Assembly: GCA_029227035.1 (NCBI GenBank)
Contig: JAQXZD010000091.1
Span: 1 to 64,000, forward strand
Direction of reading: 5' to 3'
Origin: Lachnospiraceae bacterium
GTDB lineage: Bacteria > Bacillota > Clostridia > Lachnospirales > Lachnospiraceae
DNA length: 64,000 bases
In this document: positions 29,047-37,765 of the stretch, one piece after another
Layout of the letters: each line of letters begins with the position of its first letter
How positions within the stretch are numbered: the first letter of the stretch is position 1
Made by a program: the position numbers and the translations under genes
Notes under the pieces: model-generated
What the model saw: only the letters and a program-made list of their open reading frames with translations
Told to the model about the DNA's origin: nothing
Databases searched by the model: none

Positions 29047-29721
29047 CTAATTATCATTTTTTGTTGATATCTTTTGAAAAGCTTCTTCAAAATCAAGAAT
29101 TTTTCTGCAGAGCTCCTCCCGCTCCCTCCGGAAACACTCCAGATCTTCCTGTACCGGATCCGGAAAATGCACCTGATCCATCTCCTCCTGCGGAAGTTTC
29201 GGACTGTTATGCCGGACAACGCGCCCCGGCACTCCCACAACGGTGGAACCCTGCGGCACCTCGCGTAAGACCACACTCCCCGCTCCAATTTTGCAGTTAT
29301 CCCCTATCTTAAAAGAGCCAATCACTTTTGCTCCTGCGGAAACCATCACATTGTTTCCAAGAGTCGGGTGCCTTTTTCCCTGCTCTTTTCCCGTACCGCC
29401 GAGAGTCACTCCCTGATAAAGCGTACAGTTATCTCCAATCACCGTGGTCTCTCCGATGACAACGCCGCAGCCATGATCGATAAACAGTCCCTTTCCGATC
29501 TGTGCCCCCGGATGTATTTCAATTCCGGTTTTTCGCGCCGCCCTCTGCGACAAAAGGCGCGCCAGAAAATAGTGTTTCTTTCTATACAGCTTATGTGCTC
29601 TCCGGTAACTGAGCATAACCTTGAAACTGGGATACAAAAAGACCTCCAAATCCGAATGGATTGCCGGATCCCTCTCCCGGATTACTCTTTTTTCCTCGCG
29701 CAGATTCCGTAAAAATCCCAT
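29047..29721 (-). CDS. cysE: serine O-acetyltransferase
   Basis: Left-handed beta-helix hexapeptides: GIEIHPGAQIGKGLFIDHGCGVVIGETTVIGDNCTLYQGVTLGGTGKEQGKRHPTLG. Confidence 0.95.
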   Translation of the reverse strand: MGFLRNLREEKRVIRERDPAIHSDLEVFLYPSFKVMLSYRRAHKLYRKKHYFLARLLSQRAARKTGIEIHPGAQIGKGLFIDHGCGVVIGETTVIGDNCTLYQGVTLGGTGKEQGKRHPTLGNNVMVSAGAKVIGSFKIGDNCKIGAGSVVLREVPQGSTVVGVPGRVVRHNSPKLPQEEMDQVHFPDPVQEDLECFRREREELCRKILDFEEAFQKISTKNDN

Positions 29722-29740
29722 GCAGCCCCTTTTCTGAGAA

Positions 29741-29776
29741 AAAGCGGATTACCGTTTTCAAAAGGTACTCCGCTTT
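29741..29776 (-). terminator. probable terminator between ispF and cysE
   Basis: AAAGCGGAGTACC/GGTAATCCGCTTT stem with one mismatch, followed by ttttctc on the minus strand. Confidence 0.5.
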
Positions 29777-29820
29777 CTTCATCCTCTTTACTGTTAGATT
29801 ATGCAGTTTTAAAAGGTTAG

Positions 29821-30381
29821 CTACTGCTCTTTGTGCTGTCCGCAACAGCCTGTACAGGTTCCCCGACTTCCTACCGCCACGCTTCCCTCATAAAAGCCTG
29901 TCAGAAGGCAGACCGCCTGTGCAGAGATTCCTTCCTCCGTTCCCGTAAATCCGAGTCCTTCTTCCGTTGTTGCTTTTACATTCACCTGATTCTTTGCAAT
30001 GCCAAGAGTCTTCGCAATATTCTGCTCCATCTCCTCAATATACGGGCGAAGCTTTGGCTTCTGTGCGATAACGGTCGCATCAATGTTCTCAATGACATAT
30101 CCCTCTTTTTCAAGCAGTTCGCCCACCTGCTCTAAAAGCCGCATGCTGGAGATCCCCTCATACTGCGGATCCGTATCCGGAAAATGTTTTCCGATATCCC
30201 CAAGCGCTGCGGCTCCCAACAGCGCATCCATCACTGCATGTACCAGCACATCTGCATCCGAATGTCCCAAAAGCCCCAGTGTGTGTTCCACTTTGACGCC
30301 TCCAAGAATCAGTTCCCGGCCTTCCACCAGTCTGTGCACATCATATCCCATTCCCACGCGCATTTTATTTCCTCCCGTCAT
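29821..30381 (-). CDS. ispF: 2-C-methyl-D-erythritol 2,4-cyclodiphosphate synthase with Cys-rich C-terminal tail
   Basis: [56 protein letters not shown]; tail [13 protein letters not shown]. Confidence 0.95.
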   Translation of the reverse strand: MTGGNKMRVGMGYDVHRLVEGRELILGGVKVEHTLGLLGHSDADVLVHAVMDALLGAAALGDIGKHFPDTDPQYEGISSMRLLEQVGELLEKEGYVIENIDATVIAQKPKLRPYIEEMEQNIAKTLGIAKNQVNVKATTEEGLGFTGTEEGISAQAVCLLTGFYEGSVAVGSRGTCTGCCGQHKEQ

Positions 30382-30403
30382 CCATAACGTTACAAAAAGG
30401 GCA

Positions 30404-30434
30404 TAGTCATACTATGCCCCTTTTGGGTTGCTTT
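30404..30434 (-). terminator. Rho-independent terminator between pta and ispF
   Basis: AAAAGGGGCATAG-tatga-CTATGCCCTTTTT on the minus strand. Confidence 0.8.
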
Positions 30435-30448
30435 CATGTTTATCAATC

Positions 30449-31432
30449 CTATGCCAGCGCTGCAGTAATGATTGCCATGGAATATACTTCTGATGCATTG
30501 CATCCACGGGACAAATCATTGATCGGTGCATTCAGACCAAGGAGAATCGGGCCGTAAGCCTCAAAGTTTCCAAGACGCTGTGCAATCTTGTATCCGATAT
30601 TTCCTGCATTGATATCCGGGAAAATAAAGGTGTTTGCATGTCCTGCAATCGGATTGTCCGGACACTTGGTGCGGGCCACTCTCGGTGACACGGCAGCATC
30701 AAACTGTATCTCTCCGGTAATCGGAAGCTCCGGATACTTCTCAGCCGCTTTCTTGGCTGCGTTACGCATCTTGTCCACATCCTCACCTTTTCCGGAACCG
30801 AAAGTTGAATAGCTCAGAAATGCCACCTTCGGATCTACGCCGAATATCTTCGCACACTCTGCGGATTCTCCTGCAATCTCCACCAGTTCATCCTCTGTCG
30901 GATGAATATTGATGGCACAGTCTGCCATCGCCAGCACCTCATTCTCACCGGTTGCGGATGGGCGAACCAGAATGAAGCAGGAAGATACGATGGAATTACC
31001 CGGCTTTGTCTTAATGAGCTGAAGTGCCGGACGGACGGTATCCGCCGTAGAGTATGTAGCACCGCCCAAAAGCGCGTCCGCAATCCCCATCTTCACGAGC
31101 ATGGTTCCGAAATAATTGCTCTGGGACAACATCCCCCTTGCCTGCTCCTCTGTCACACCCTTGCTCTTACGAAGCTCGCAGAACAGGGCAATCATCTCAT
31201 CCATACGGTCAAAATTCTTCGGATCGATAATCTGTGCTCCGCGGATATTGAAACCGCTCTCCTCTGCTGAGGCATAAATCTCTTCTTCATTTCCCACCAG
31301 AATCGGGTGAAGGAAATTGCTGGCAAGCAGACGTGAAGCTGCCTCCAGAATACGCGGATCGTCTCCTTCCGTGAACACAATTTTCTTAGGACTTTTTTTC
31401 AAAATGTCAATCAACTGACCAAAACCAAACAT
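30449..31432 (-). CDS. pta: phosphate acetyltransferase
   Basis: KIVFTEGDDPRILEAA, GGATYSTADTVRPALQLIKTKPG, SYSTFGSGKGEDVDKMRNA, GHANTFIFPDINAGNIGYKIAQRLG. Confidence 0.95.
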   Translation of the reverse strand: MFGFGQLIDILKKSPKKIVFTEGDDPRILEAASRLLASNFLHPILVGNEEEIYASAEESGFNIRGAQIIDPKNFDRMDEMIALFCELRKSKGVTEEQARGMLSQSNYFGTMLVKMGIADALLGGATYSTADTVRPALQLIKTKPGNSIVSSCFILVRPSATGENEVLAMADCAINIHPTEDELVEIAGESAECAKIFGVDPKVAFLSYSTFGSGKGEDVDKMRNAAKKAAEKYPELPITGEIQFDAAVSPRVARTKCPDNPIAGHANTFIFPDINAGNIGYKIAQRLGNFEAYGPILLGLNAPINDLSRGCNASEVYSMAIITAALA

Positions 31433-31541
31433 ATTAATCTCCTTATCTGTTTATTTTAGTTCCTTTTTACATAAGCATATCTAAATGAATTTGCATATTC
31501 TATTATAAAAGGAATTATATTTATACACCTCCTACAACACG

Positions 31542-31604
31542 AGCTACATAACCGGTCCCTACAGAACCGATTACATAGTTCATATTGTAGGCAGTGACTC
31601 TGTT
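31542..31604 (-). repeat. central-hairpin-only copy of the structured repeat
   Basis: agctacataaccggtccctacagaaccgattacatagttcat... is near-identical to 28861-28920. Confidence 0.6.
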
Positions 31605-31674
31605 TCATAAATATTCTATACTCACTTCATTTGAAATTCAATGTGTTTGGTTGTTCTTTATTGAATACATCCTT

Positions 31675-32982
31675 TTACTGTACAGCCTTAAATGCCTCAT
31701 CCAGATCCTCAATGATATCGTCGATATTCTCTGTTCCGATGGACAGACGGATGGTGTTCTCCTTGATTCCCTGATCCAGAAGCTCTGCCTCGTTCAACTC
31801 CGAATGAGTGGTAGATGCCGGATGAATGGCTAATGACTTCACATCGGCAACATTGGCAAGCAGGGAGAACAATTCCAGATTGTCAATAAATTCCTGCGCC
31901 TTCTTCGCATCTCCCTTAATCTCGAAGGTAAAGATAGAACCTCCGCCATTCGGGAAATACTTCTTATACAGTCTCTGCTGCTCCGGATCCGTGGTTACGG
32001 AAGGATGATGTACTGCTTCCACCTGCGGATGCTTAGACAGATATTCCACTACCTTAAGCGCATTCTCCACATGTCTCTCCACACGAAGGGAAAGTGTCTC
32101 CAGTCCCTGCAGGAAAATCCAACTGTGGAACGGAGATAAGGTTGCACCTGTATCTCTGAGCAGAATAGCACGAATTCTTGTTACAAAAGCTGCAGGACCC
32201 GCTGCATCTGCAAAACTGATGCCATGATAACTCTCATTCGGCTCGGTAAGCTGCGGGAACTTTCCGGATGCTTTCCAGTCGAATTTTCCGGAATCCACAA
32301 TGACACCTCCAATGGTCGTGCCGTGTCCGCCGATAAACTTCGTCGCAGAATGGATCACAATATCTGCTCCGTATTCAATCGGGCGTACCAGATAAGGAGT
32401 TGCAAAAGTACTGTCGATTACCAGCGGAATCTTATGAGCATGAGCAATCTTTGCGATTCCTTCAATATCCGCAACCTCTGAATTCGGATTACCAAGAGTC
32501 TCAATGTAGATTGCTTTTGTATTCTCCTGAATTGCATTTTCAAATGCGCTCAAATCCAACGGATCCACAAACGTTGTCTGAATTCCAAAATCCACAAAGG
32601 TATGTGCCAAAAGATTATAGGTTCCTCCGTAGATATTCTTGGCTGCCACGATATGGTCTCCTGAAAAAGCAAGATTCTGAATCGTATAAGAAACGGCTGC
32701 CGCACCGGATGCCACCGCAAGAGCTGCCACACCGCCCTCCAAAGCTGCGATACGCTTTTCAAATACATCCTCTGTCGGATTGGTCAGTCTTCCGTAAATG
32801 TTACCGGCATCCTTCAGTCCGAAACGGTCTGCCGCATGCTGTGAATTGTGGAATACATAAGAGGATGTCTGGTAAATCGGAACGGCTCTTGCATCCGTTA
32901 CCGGATCTGCTGTTTCCTGTCCCACATGTAACTGTAAGGTCTCAAATTTTAAATTTCTGTCTGCATAATGTTTTTTACTCAT
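31675..32982 (-). CDS. metY: O-acetylhomoserine aminocarboxypropyltransferase/cysteine synthase
   Basis: Cys/Met metabolism PLP family: ETLGNPNSEVADIEGIAKIAH, VIHSATKFIGGHGTTIGGVIVD, GAAGPAAF-type region, SLAIHPASTTHSEL. Confidence 0.93.
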   Translation of the reverse strand: MSKKHYADRNLKFETLQLHVGQETADPVTDARAVPIYQTSSYVFHNSQHAADRFGLKDAGNIYGRLTNPTEDVFEKRIAALEGGVAALAVASGAAAVSYTIQNLAFSGDHIVAAKNIYGGTYNLLAHTFVDFGIQTTFVDPLDLSAFENAIQENTKAIYIETLGNPNSEVADIEGIAKIAHAHKIPLVIDSTFATPYLVRPIEYGADIVIHSATKFIGGHGTTIGGVIVDSGKFDWKASGKFPQLTEPNESYHGISFADAAGPAAFVTRIRAILLRDTGATLSPFHSWIFLQGLETLSLRVERHVENALKVVEYLSKHPQVEAVHHPSVTTDPEQQRLYKKYFPNGGGSIFTFEIKGDAKKAQEFIDNLELFSLLANVADVKSLAIHPASTTHSELNEAELLDQGIKENTIRLSIGTENIDDIIEDLDEAFKAVQ

Positions 32983-33099
32983 ATCTTTATTCTCCTTTTC
33001 CTGTTAAAAATTCTTGTCTTGTGTTTTGTTGTATATATCATACCACACCGGTAGGAAAAGTGTTAATTATTCATTTTTATAGTGCGTTATAGGTTTTCC

Positions 33100-34149
33100 T
33101 TATAACAATTCCAGCAATCTGGATGCGCCGTTTTCATCCTTATTATCCAGTATATAGTCGCAAATTTCCCGATTTCTCTTTTCCGCATCAATAGAAAGTA
33201 TCCTAAGGGTTTTCTCCTCCAGGTCATAATCCTCCTGCAGAATCTCTTTTATCAGGCACTCCTTGTCCCTTGCCACATAGATAATGGCGGTTGGAAAATG
33301 ACGCTTCATGGCAATCGCACCACACATATCCAACGCCATAACCGCGTACTTTCCATCCTCCAGCACCACCTCGATATCTTCCTTTTTGGTTCCGTACTTC
33401 ACACCCGCATACATGGTCTGCTCGAAAAATTTCTGCCCCGCGAACTCCTTCTCCGTGAGATAATGATGCTTTGCGCTATGCTTCGTGCAATAGGTTTTAG
33501 GGCCGACAAAACGGGAATCCTCGCAGAGCTGTGCCGCCACCCGGCTTTTTCCGGAACCGGACGGTCCCACCAGTGCCAGCACGGATGGATTCTCGATCTG
33601 TGTACTTTTTGACTGGGAGGCATGAATAATCTGTTTTACCATGGATACAAATTCCGTCATATTATTCACGGAAAGAAGCCCCGTCATCTTCCGGTTCCAC
33701 GGCTTACGCATCAGCACCGGATAAGTTGCCGGTGTCTCCAGCACATTATGGATGGCATCATCCAGTATAATGTCAAACTGCACCAGATTCTTCGCATTCC
33801 CCAGGATGATATTTTCCGGTGGAAACTCCGGAAATGCCTCCAGGATCTGCTTCGCCCTGATTCCCATAAACTGCGGATGGGCTGCCGTAATAAAGTAGAC
33901 ATCCGCTATCTCCATCAGCTTGCGGACTGCCTTTTTATTCTTCTCCGATACCTTCTGCCGCCGATACAGCTCCTCATCCGTATAAAACTCCCGAATAATT
34001 CCTGCCCGTCCCTCATTCTCCCATGAAGTGATATCCTCCAGCACCAACGGCGGATTTATCTGATATTTTTCATTTGCCATTTCAATTGCAAGACTGTTAA
34101 AAGGGGCTGTTACATCATCCCAGTCCAATCCGATTTTTGGTCGCAGCAT
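33100..34149 (-). CDS. fusion of HAD 5'-nucleotidase-like domain and guanylate-kinase-like P-loop domain
   Basis: N-terminal GLDWDDVTAPF / FITAAHP / FDIILDDAIHN; C-terminal LVGPSGSGKSRVAAQL ... YAGVKYGTKKEDIEVVLEDGKYAVMALDMCGAIAMK. Confidence 0.75.
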   Translation of the reverse strand: MLRPKIGLDWDDVTAPFNSLAIEMANEKYQINPPLVLEDITSWENEGRAGIIREFYTDEELYRRQKVSEKNKKAVRKLMEIADVYFITAAHPQFMGIRAKQILEAFPEFPPENIILGNAKNLVQFDIILDDAIHNVLETPATYPVLMRKPWNRKMTGLLSVNNMTEFVSMVKQIIHASQSKSTQIENPSVLALVGPSGSGKSRVAAQLCEDSRFVGPKTYCTKHSAKHHYLTEKEFAGQKFFEQTMYAGVKYGTKKEDIEVVLEDGKYAVMALDMCGAIAMKRHFPTAIIYVARDKECLIKEILQEDYDLEEKTLRILSIDAEKRNREICDYILDNKDENGASRLLELL

Positions 34150-34196
34150 ACGCTTCTCCTGTCCTTTATGTGAAGATTATTTTCGTTTCTCCTGCT

Positions 34197-34424
34197 TTAT
34201 GCAACCTTTCCGTAGTCAATAATCGAAACCTCTTGCATAAGTTTTTTAGCTGTGTCAATAATCTTTTCCAATTGTTCCACAACATCCCCAGTGTAGAAAA
34301 TTTCATCGCATTCTGTACACTTATAGCATGGCACATTACGAACTATAACAAGACAATTTTCCAAATCTGTCACGCTTGTTGTAAATCCTTTTTCTGCATT
34401 TGCTCCACATTCAAAACATTTCAT
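34197..34424 (-). CDS. YgiT-type zinc finger antitoxin-like protein
   Basis: CFECGANAEKG...CYKCTECDEIFYTGDVVEQLEKII. Confidence 0.85.
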   Translation of the reverse strand: MKCFECGANAEKGFTTSVTDLENCLVIVRNVPCYKCTECDEIFYTGDVVEQLEKIIDTAKKLMQEVSIIDYGKVA

Positions 34425-34690
34425 TGTTTGTACTCCTTTCTGGTCTTAAAATCAGCTTCCCACTGTTCGGCATCCGGATAATATGCAGTTATCAAATGTA
34501 TATAACTTTCATTCATACTTACAACCACATGCATATATTTATTTTTAATTGATACGCCCAGAATTAAACAGCTCGGGAATGGTTTATCATTCTGATATTG
34601 CTTAATAATCTCTCCGGATGTAATGCACTTTATAACATCCTCTATAGTTATGTTTCTTTCTCCCGTTTGGGTTATTACCTTTCCGTAATA
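34421..34690 (-). pseudogene. probable N-terminally decayed DUF4258 (YgiT-partner) toxin
   Basis: Minus-strand frame ...GKVITQTGERNITIEDVIKCITSGEIIKQYQNDKPFPSCLILGVSIKNKYMHVVVSMNESYIHLITAYYPDAEQWEADFKTRKEYKQ* overlaps the antitoxin ATG; in-frame TGA at 34693-34691 and no usable start. Confidence 0.6.
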
Positions 34691-34870
34691 TCACAATAAT
34701 CTATTTTCGTATACGTGTCAATTTGCCATCCGTCTATTTTCGTATATTATAACACCATATCGGTATCCAGCAAAGATAGGTTGAAACAGCCTTGCAAAAC
34801 CACATAAGATTAGTATAGGGAGAATCAAGGGATAGAAGAATTCAAAACGAAACACTATATTTTTGCGCAA

Positions 34871-34893
34871 AAAAAAATCGCCTAAGCGATTTT
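34871..34893 (-). terminator. terminator downstream of tRNA-Val/tRNA-Met
   Basis: AAAATCGC-ttag-GCGATTTTTTTTT on the minus strand. Confidence 0.75.
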
Positions 34894-34992
34894 AATTACC
34901 TTTCGGTTTGCCGGAATTTTTAAAGACACTATCTGAGTCTCCTTTCCTTAATAAGCCAAGGCTTCCAGCAATTATTGTTTCGAAAGATTTAG

Positions 34993-35066
34993 TAGCGAGA
35001 GAGAGACTTGAACTCTCAACCTCCCGGGTATGAACCGGACGCTCTAGCCAGTTGAGCCATCTCGCC
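34993..35066 (-). tRNA. tRNA-Met (anticodon CAT, elongator-like)
   Basis: Acceptor GGCGAGA/TCTCGCT, anticodon stem-loop TCCGG-TTCATAC-CCGGG, T-loop GTTCAAGTC. Confidence 0.93.
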
Positions 35067-35077
35067 ATATTTTCAAA

Positions 35078-35150
35078 TGGGACCTATAGGGCTCGAACCT
35101 ATGACCCTCTGCTTGTAAGGCAGATGCTCTCCCAGCTGAGCTAAGATCCC
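35078..35150 (-). tRNA. tRNA-Val (anticodon TAC)
   Basis: Acceptor GGGATCT/AGGTCCC, anticodon stem-loop TCTGC-CTTACAA-GCAGA, T-loop GTTCGAGCC. Confidence 0.95.
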
Positions 35151-35232
35151 ATTTTGTCGTTCTTTTGCCGACCGACTTGTTTATTATATCTTGTCCACTC
35201 GTCTATGTCAACACTTTTTTTAAAATTTTTTC

Positions 35233-37677
35233 TTATGCCAAAAGTCTTTCCACCAATTTCACACAATCTGCGGCATCCTTCGAATAGCCGTCCGCTCCGA
35301 TTTCCTCCGCAAAACTCTCCGTAATGCAGGCACCACCGATAATCACTTTGCTTGTGCAGCCCTTTTCCTTACAGATATCCACCACATCCTGCATCCGCAT
35401 CATGGTCGTTGTCATGAGGGCGGAAAGTCCGATTACCGCCGCATTCTCACGCATGGCAGTATCCACAATCTCCTCACCCGGCACGTCTTTTCCCATATCA
35501 ATCACATTGTAGCCGTAATTTTTGAGCATCAGCACCACCAGATTCTTTCCGATATCATGGATGTCGCCTTCCACCGTTGCCACAACCACTGTCGGCATCT
35601 CTTCACCGTCATTTTTCCGCTCCAGCATAGGCTCCAGATAATCGATTGCAAGTTTCATGGTATTGGCGCTTCCAATCAATTGCGGAAGGAAATATTTCTT
35701 TTGCTCAAACAGTACGCCAACCTCATTGATTGCAGGAATCAGCGAATCGTTAATGATATTCTCCGGCTTCTCTCCGGTTCCCAGAAACTTCTTCACTTCA
35801 TCAATCACGGTTCCCTTATTCCCCTTTAAAACAGCCGTATAGACCGGATTTTTTCCGTCTTCTTCCGTTCCTGCCGCGGTTGCCCCTGCGCTTTCTTTTT
35901 TCACAACAACCGTCTCATACTGTGCCTTTTTCTCTGCCAGCTTTCCCATGCGCTCAATATAGCGGATGTCGCTGTCCGGTCTGTGCAAAAGCATGTCCGA
36001 AGCAAAAGCCGCATTCATAAGCAGTTCCTGCGAAGGGTTTGAAATGGCCATGGTAAGCCCCTTGCCGATTGCCATCGTCAGAAATGCTGCGTTGACATAC
36101 CCTCTCTCCGGAAGTCCGAATGATATGTTGGACAGCCCGCAGATGGTCGGAAGCCCCCGCTCCTCTTTGCAGTACGCAATCGTTTCGAAGCACTCCTTTG
36201 CCGCATCCGGATTGGCGCCTATGGTTGCCACAAGTCCATCCACCACAATATCTTCATGCGTCATCCCGATTCGGATTGCCTCGTTGTAGACCTTCTCTAT
36301 AATCTGCCTTTTCTCCTCTGCATCCTCCGGGAGTCCTTCGTCAGACACCGGAAGAAGGACGAACATCGCCCCGTATTTTTTCGCAAGAGGAAGCATCTTT
36401 TCTATCTTTTCCGTCTCCAGGGATACAGAATTGATGAGTGCCCTTCCCGGATAAACGCGCAGTGCCTCTTCCATAACCTCCGCACTGCTGCTGTCCAGAC
36501 AAAGCGGGCAATCCACAGTTGCCGCCACCTCGTAAATGGTCTGCTTCATCATCTCTTTCTCATCAATGCCGTTCATTCCGACATTGATGTCAAGAATATC
36601 CGCTCCGTCTTCCTCCTGCTGCATTGCCATCTCGCGCACCAGATCGAGCCGTCCTTCGCGAAGCTCTGCCTGCAGCTTTTTCTTTCCGGTTGGATTAATC
36701 CGCTCACCCACCACCAGAAAATTACCGTCCAGATCAATCTCTATATTTTTTCTCTCGGAAGCAAGAATTCTCCGGTGTGTCTCCAAAGGTTTGCGGACCT
36801 GCATGTTTTGTACGGCATCCCGCAGTGCCCGGATATGTTTTGTCGTGGTTCCGCAACAGCCGCCCACAATGGTCGCTCCGGCTTCCACCAGCGCCTTTCC
36901 GGCTTCTGCAAATTCTTCCGGGCTCATACGGTACACTGTCTTTTTTCCATCCAGCTCCGGCAGACCTGCATTCGGCTTTGCAATAATCGGAATTGTTGCA
37001 TATTCTGCCATCTTCTTTACCGGCTCTACCATCTCCATCGGGCCGGTGGAACAGTTGACTCCCACCGCATCTGCTCCAAGCGACTGCAGAACTGTCACTG
37101 CCGTCTCCGGCGGAGTTCCATAAAGGGTGCGCCCGTCCTCGTTAAAGGTCAGCGTCACCATCACCGGAAGGTCACAGACCTCATGAATTGCCAGCACCGC
37201 TGCCCTGCACTCCTGCAGGCTCATCATGGTCTCCACCACAAACAGATCCACTCCGGCTTCCGCCAGAATCCGCGCCTGCTCCTTGTATACTTCCACCAAT
37301 TCCTCAAACAAAAGCTCGCCCATCGGAAACAACTGCTGCCCCGTCATGGTAAGGTCTCCTGCCACCAGCGCCTTGTCTCCCACCGCCTGTCTGGACAGTT
37401 CCACAAGCGCCCTGTTTATTTCCTCCTGTCTGCTGCTGAGTCCATATTCTTCCAGTTTAATGCGGTTTCCCGTAAAAGTCGGTGCATATACAATATGGCT
37501 TCCCGCCTCCACATATCCGCGCTGCAGCTCCACCAGCACCTGCGGATTCTCCAGTATCCATTCCTCCGGACACACGCCAACCGGCATTCCTGCCTCCATC
37601 AGATTGGTTCCCGTCGCTCCGTCCAGTATCACCGGAGCCTTATCTATAATAAATTCTTTAAATTCCTGTCTCGTCAT
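35233..37677 (-). CDS. metH: cobalamin-dependent methionine synthase, short form without reactivation domain
   Basis: Homocysteine MT (GGCCGTTTKHI), pterin-binding (GERINPTGKKKLQ), B12-binding (VEGDIHDIGKNLVVLML); 814 aa. Confidence 0.95.
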   Translation of the reverse strand: MTRQEFKEFIIDKAPVILDGATGTNLMEAGMPVGVCPEEWILENPQVLVELQRGYVEAGSHIVYAPTFTGNRIKLEEYGLSSRQEEINRALVELSRQAVGDKALVAGDLTMTGQQLFPMGELLFEELVEVYKEQARILAEAGVDLFVVETMMSLQECRAAVLAIHEVCDLPVMVTLTFNEDGRTLYGTPPETAVTVLQSLGADAVGVNCSTGPMEMVEPVKKMAEYATIPIIAKPNAGLPELDGKKTVYRMSPEEFAEAGKALVEAGATIVGGCCGTTTKHIRALRDAVQNMQVRKPLETHRRILASERKNIEIDLDGNFLVVGERINPTGKKKLQAELREGRLDLVREMAMQQEEDGADILDINVGMNGIDEKEMMKQTIYEVAATVDCPLCLDSSSAEVMEEALRVYPGRALINSVSLETEKIEKMLPLAKKYGAMFVLLPVSDEGLPEDAEEKRQIIEKVYNEAIRIGMTHEDIVVDGLVATIGANPDAAKECFETIAYCKEERGLPTICGLSNISFGLPERGYVNAAFLTMAIGKGLTMAISNPSQELLMNAAFASDMLLHRPDSDIRYIERMGKLAEKKAQYETVVVKKESAGATAAGTEEDGKNPVYTAVLKGNKGTVIDEVKKFLGTGEKPENIINDSLIPAINEVGVLFEQKKYFLPQLIGSANTMKLAIDYLEPMLERKNDGEEMPTVVVATVEGDIHDIGKNLVVLMLKNYGYNVIDMGKDVPGEEIVDTAMRENAAVIGLSALMTTTMMRMQDVVDICKEKGCTSKVIIGGACITESFAEEIGADGYSKDAADCVKLVERLLA

Positions 37678-37765
37678 TTTTGTACTCCATTCCTTGCGCT
37701 TTTTCTTTGTTTATTATAATATAACGGTAACTGTTTTCCCAGCTTTTTTTGAAAAGAGGTCAAAT

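Noticed and set aside
32983-33099. SAM riboswitch upstream of metY
   Set aside because: Leader is only about 117 bp and shows no S-box core.
34893-34992. Third tRNA or small RNA between tRNA-Met and the terminator
   Set aside because: No cloverleaf could be drawn; only a plain spacer was seen.
34993-35150. tRNA pair as an integrated-element attachment site
   Set aside because: No integrase, no repeated tRNA 3' end and no mobile genes next to it.
36256-37719. 487-aa plus-strand ORF opposite metH
   Set aside because: Antisense to a clearly conserved metH; translation is His/Cys/Arg-rich low-information sequence.
37226-37765. Upstream 180 codons of the 459-aa HAD ORF
   Set aside because: This part is antisense to metH; the HAD domain and RBS support a start at 37766.
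37678-37765. Cobalamin riboswitch upstream of metH
   Set aside because: Gap is under 90 bp; too short and no B12-box seen.
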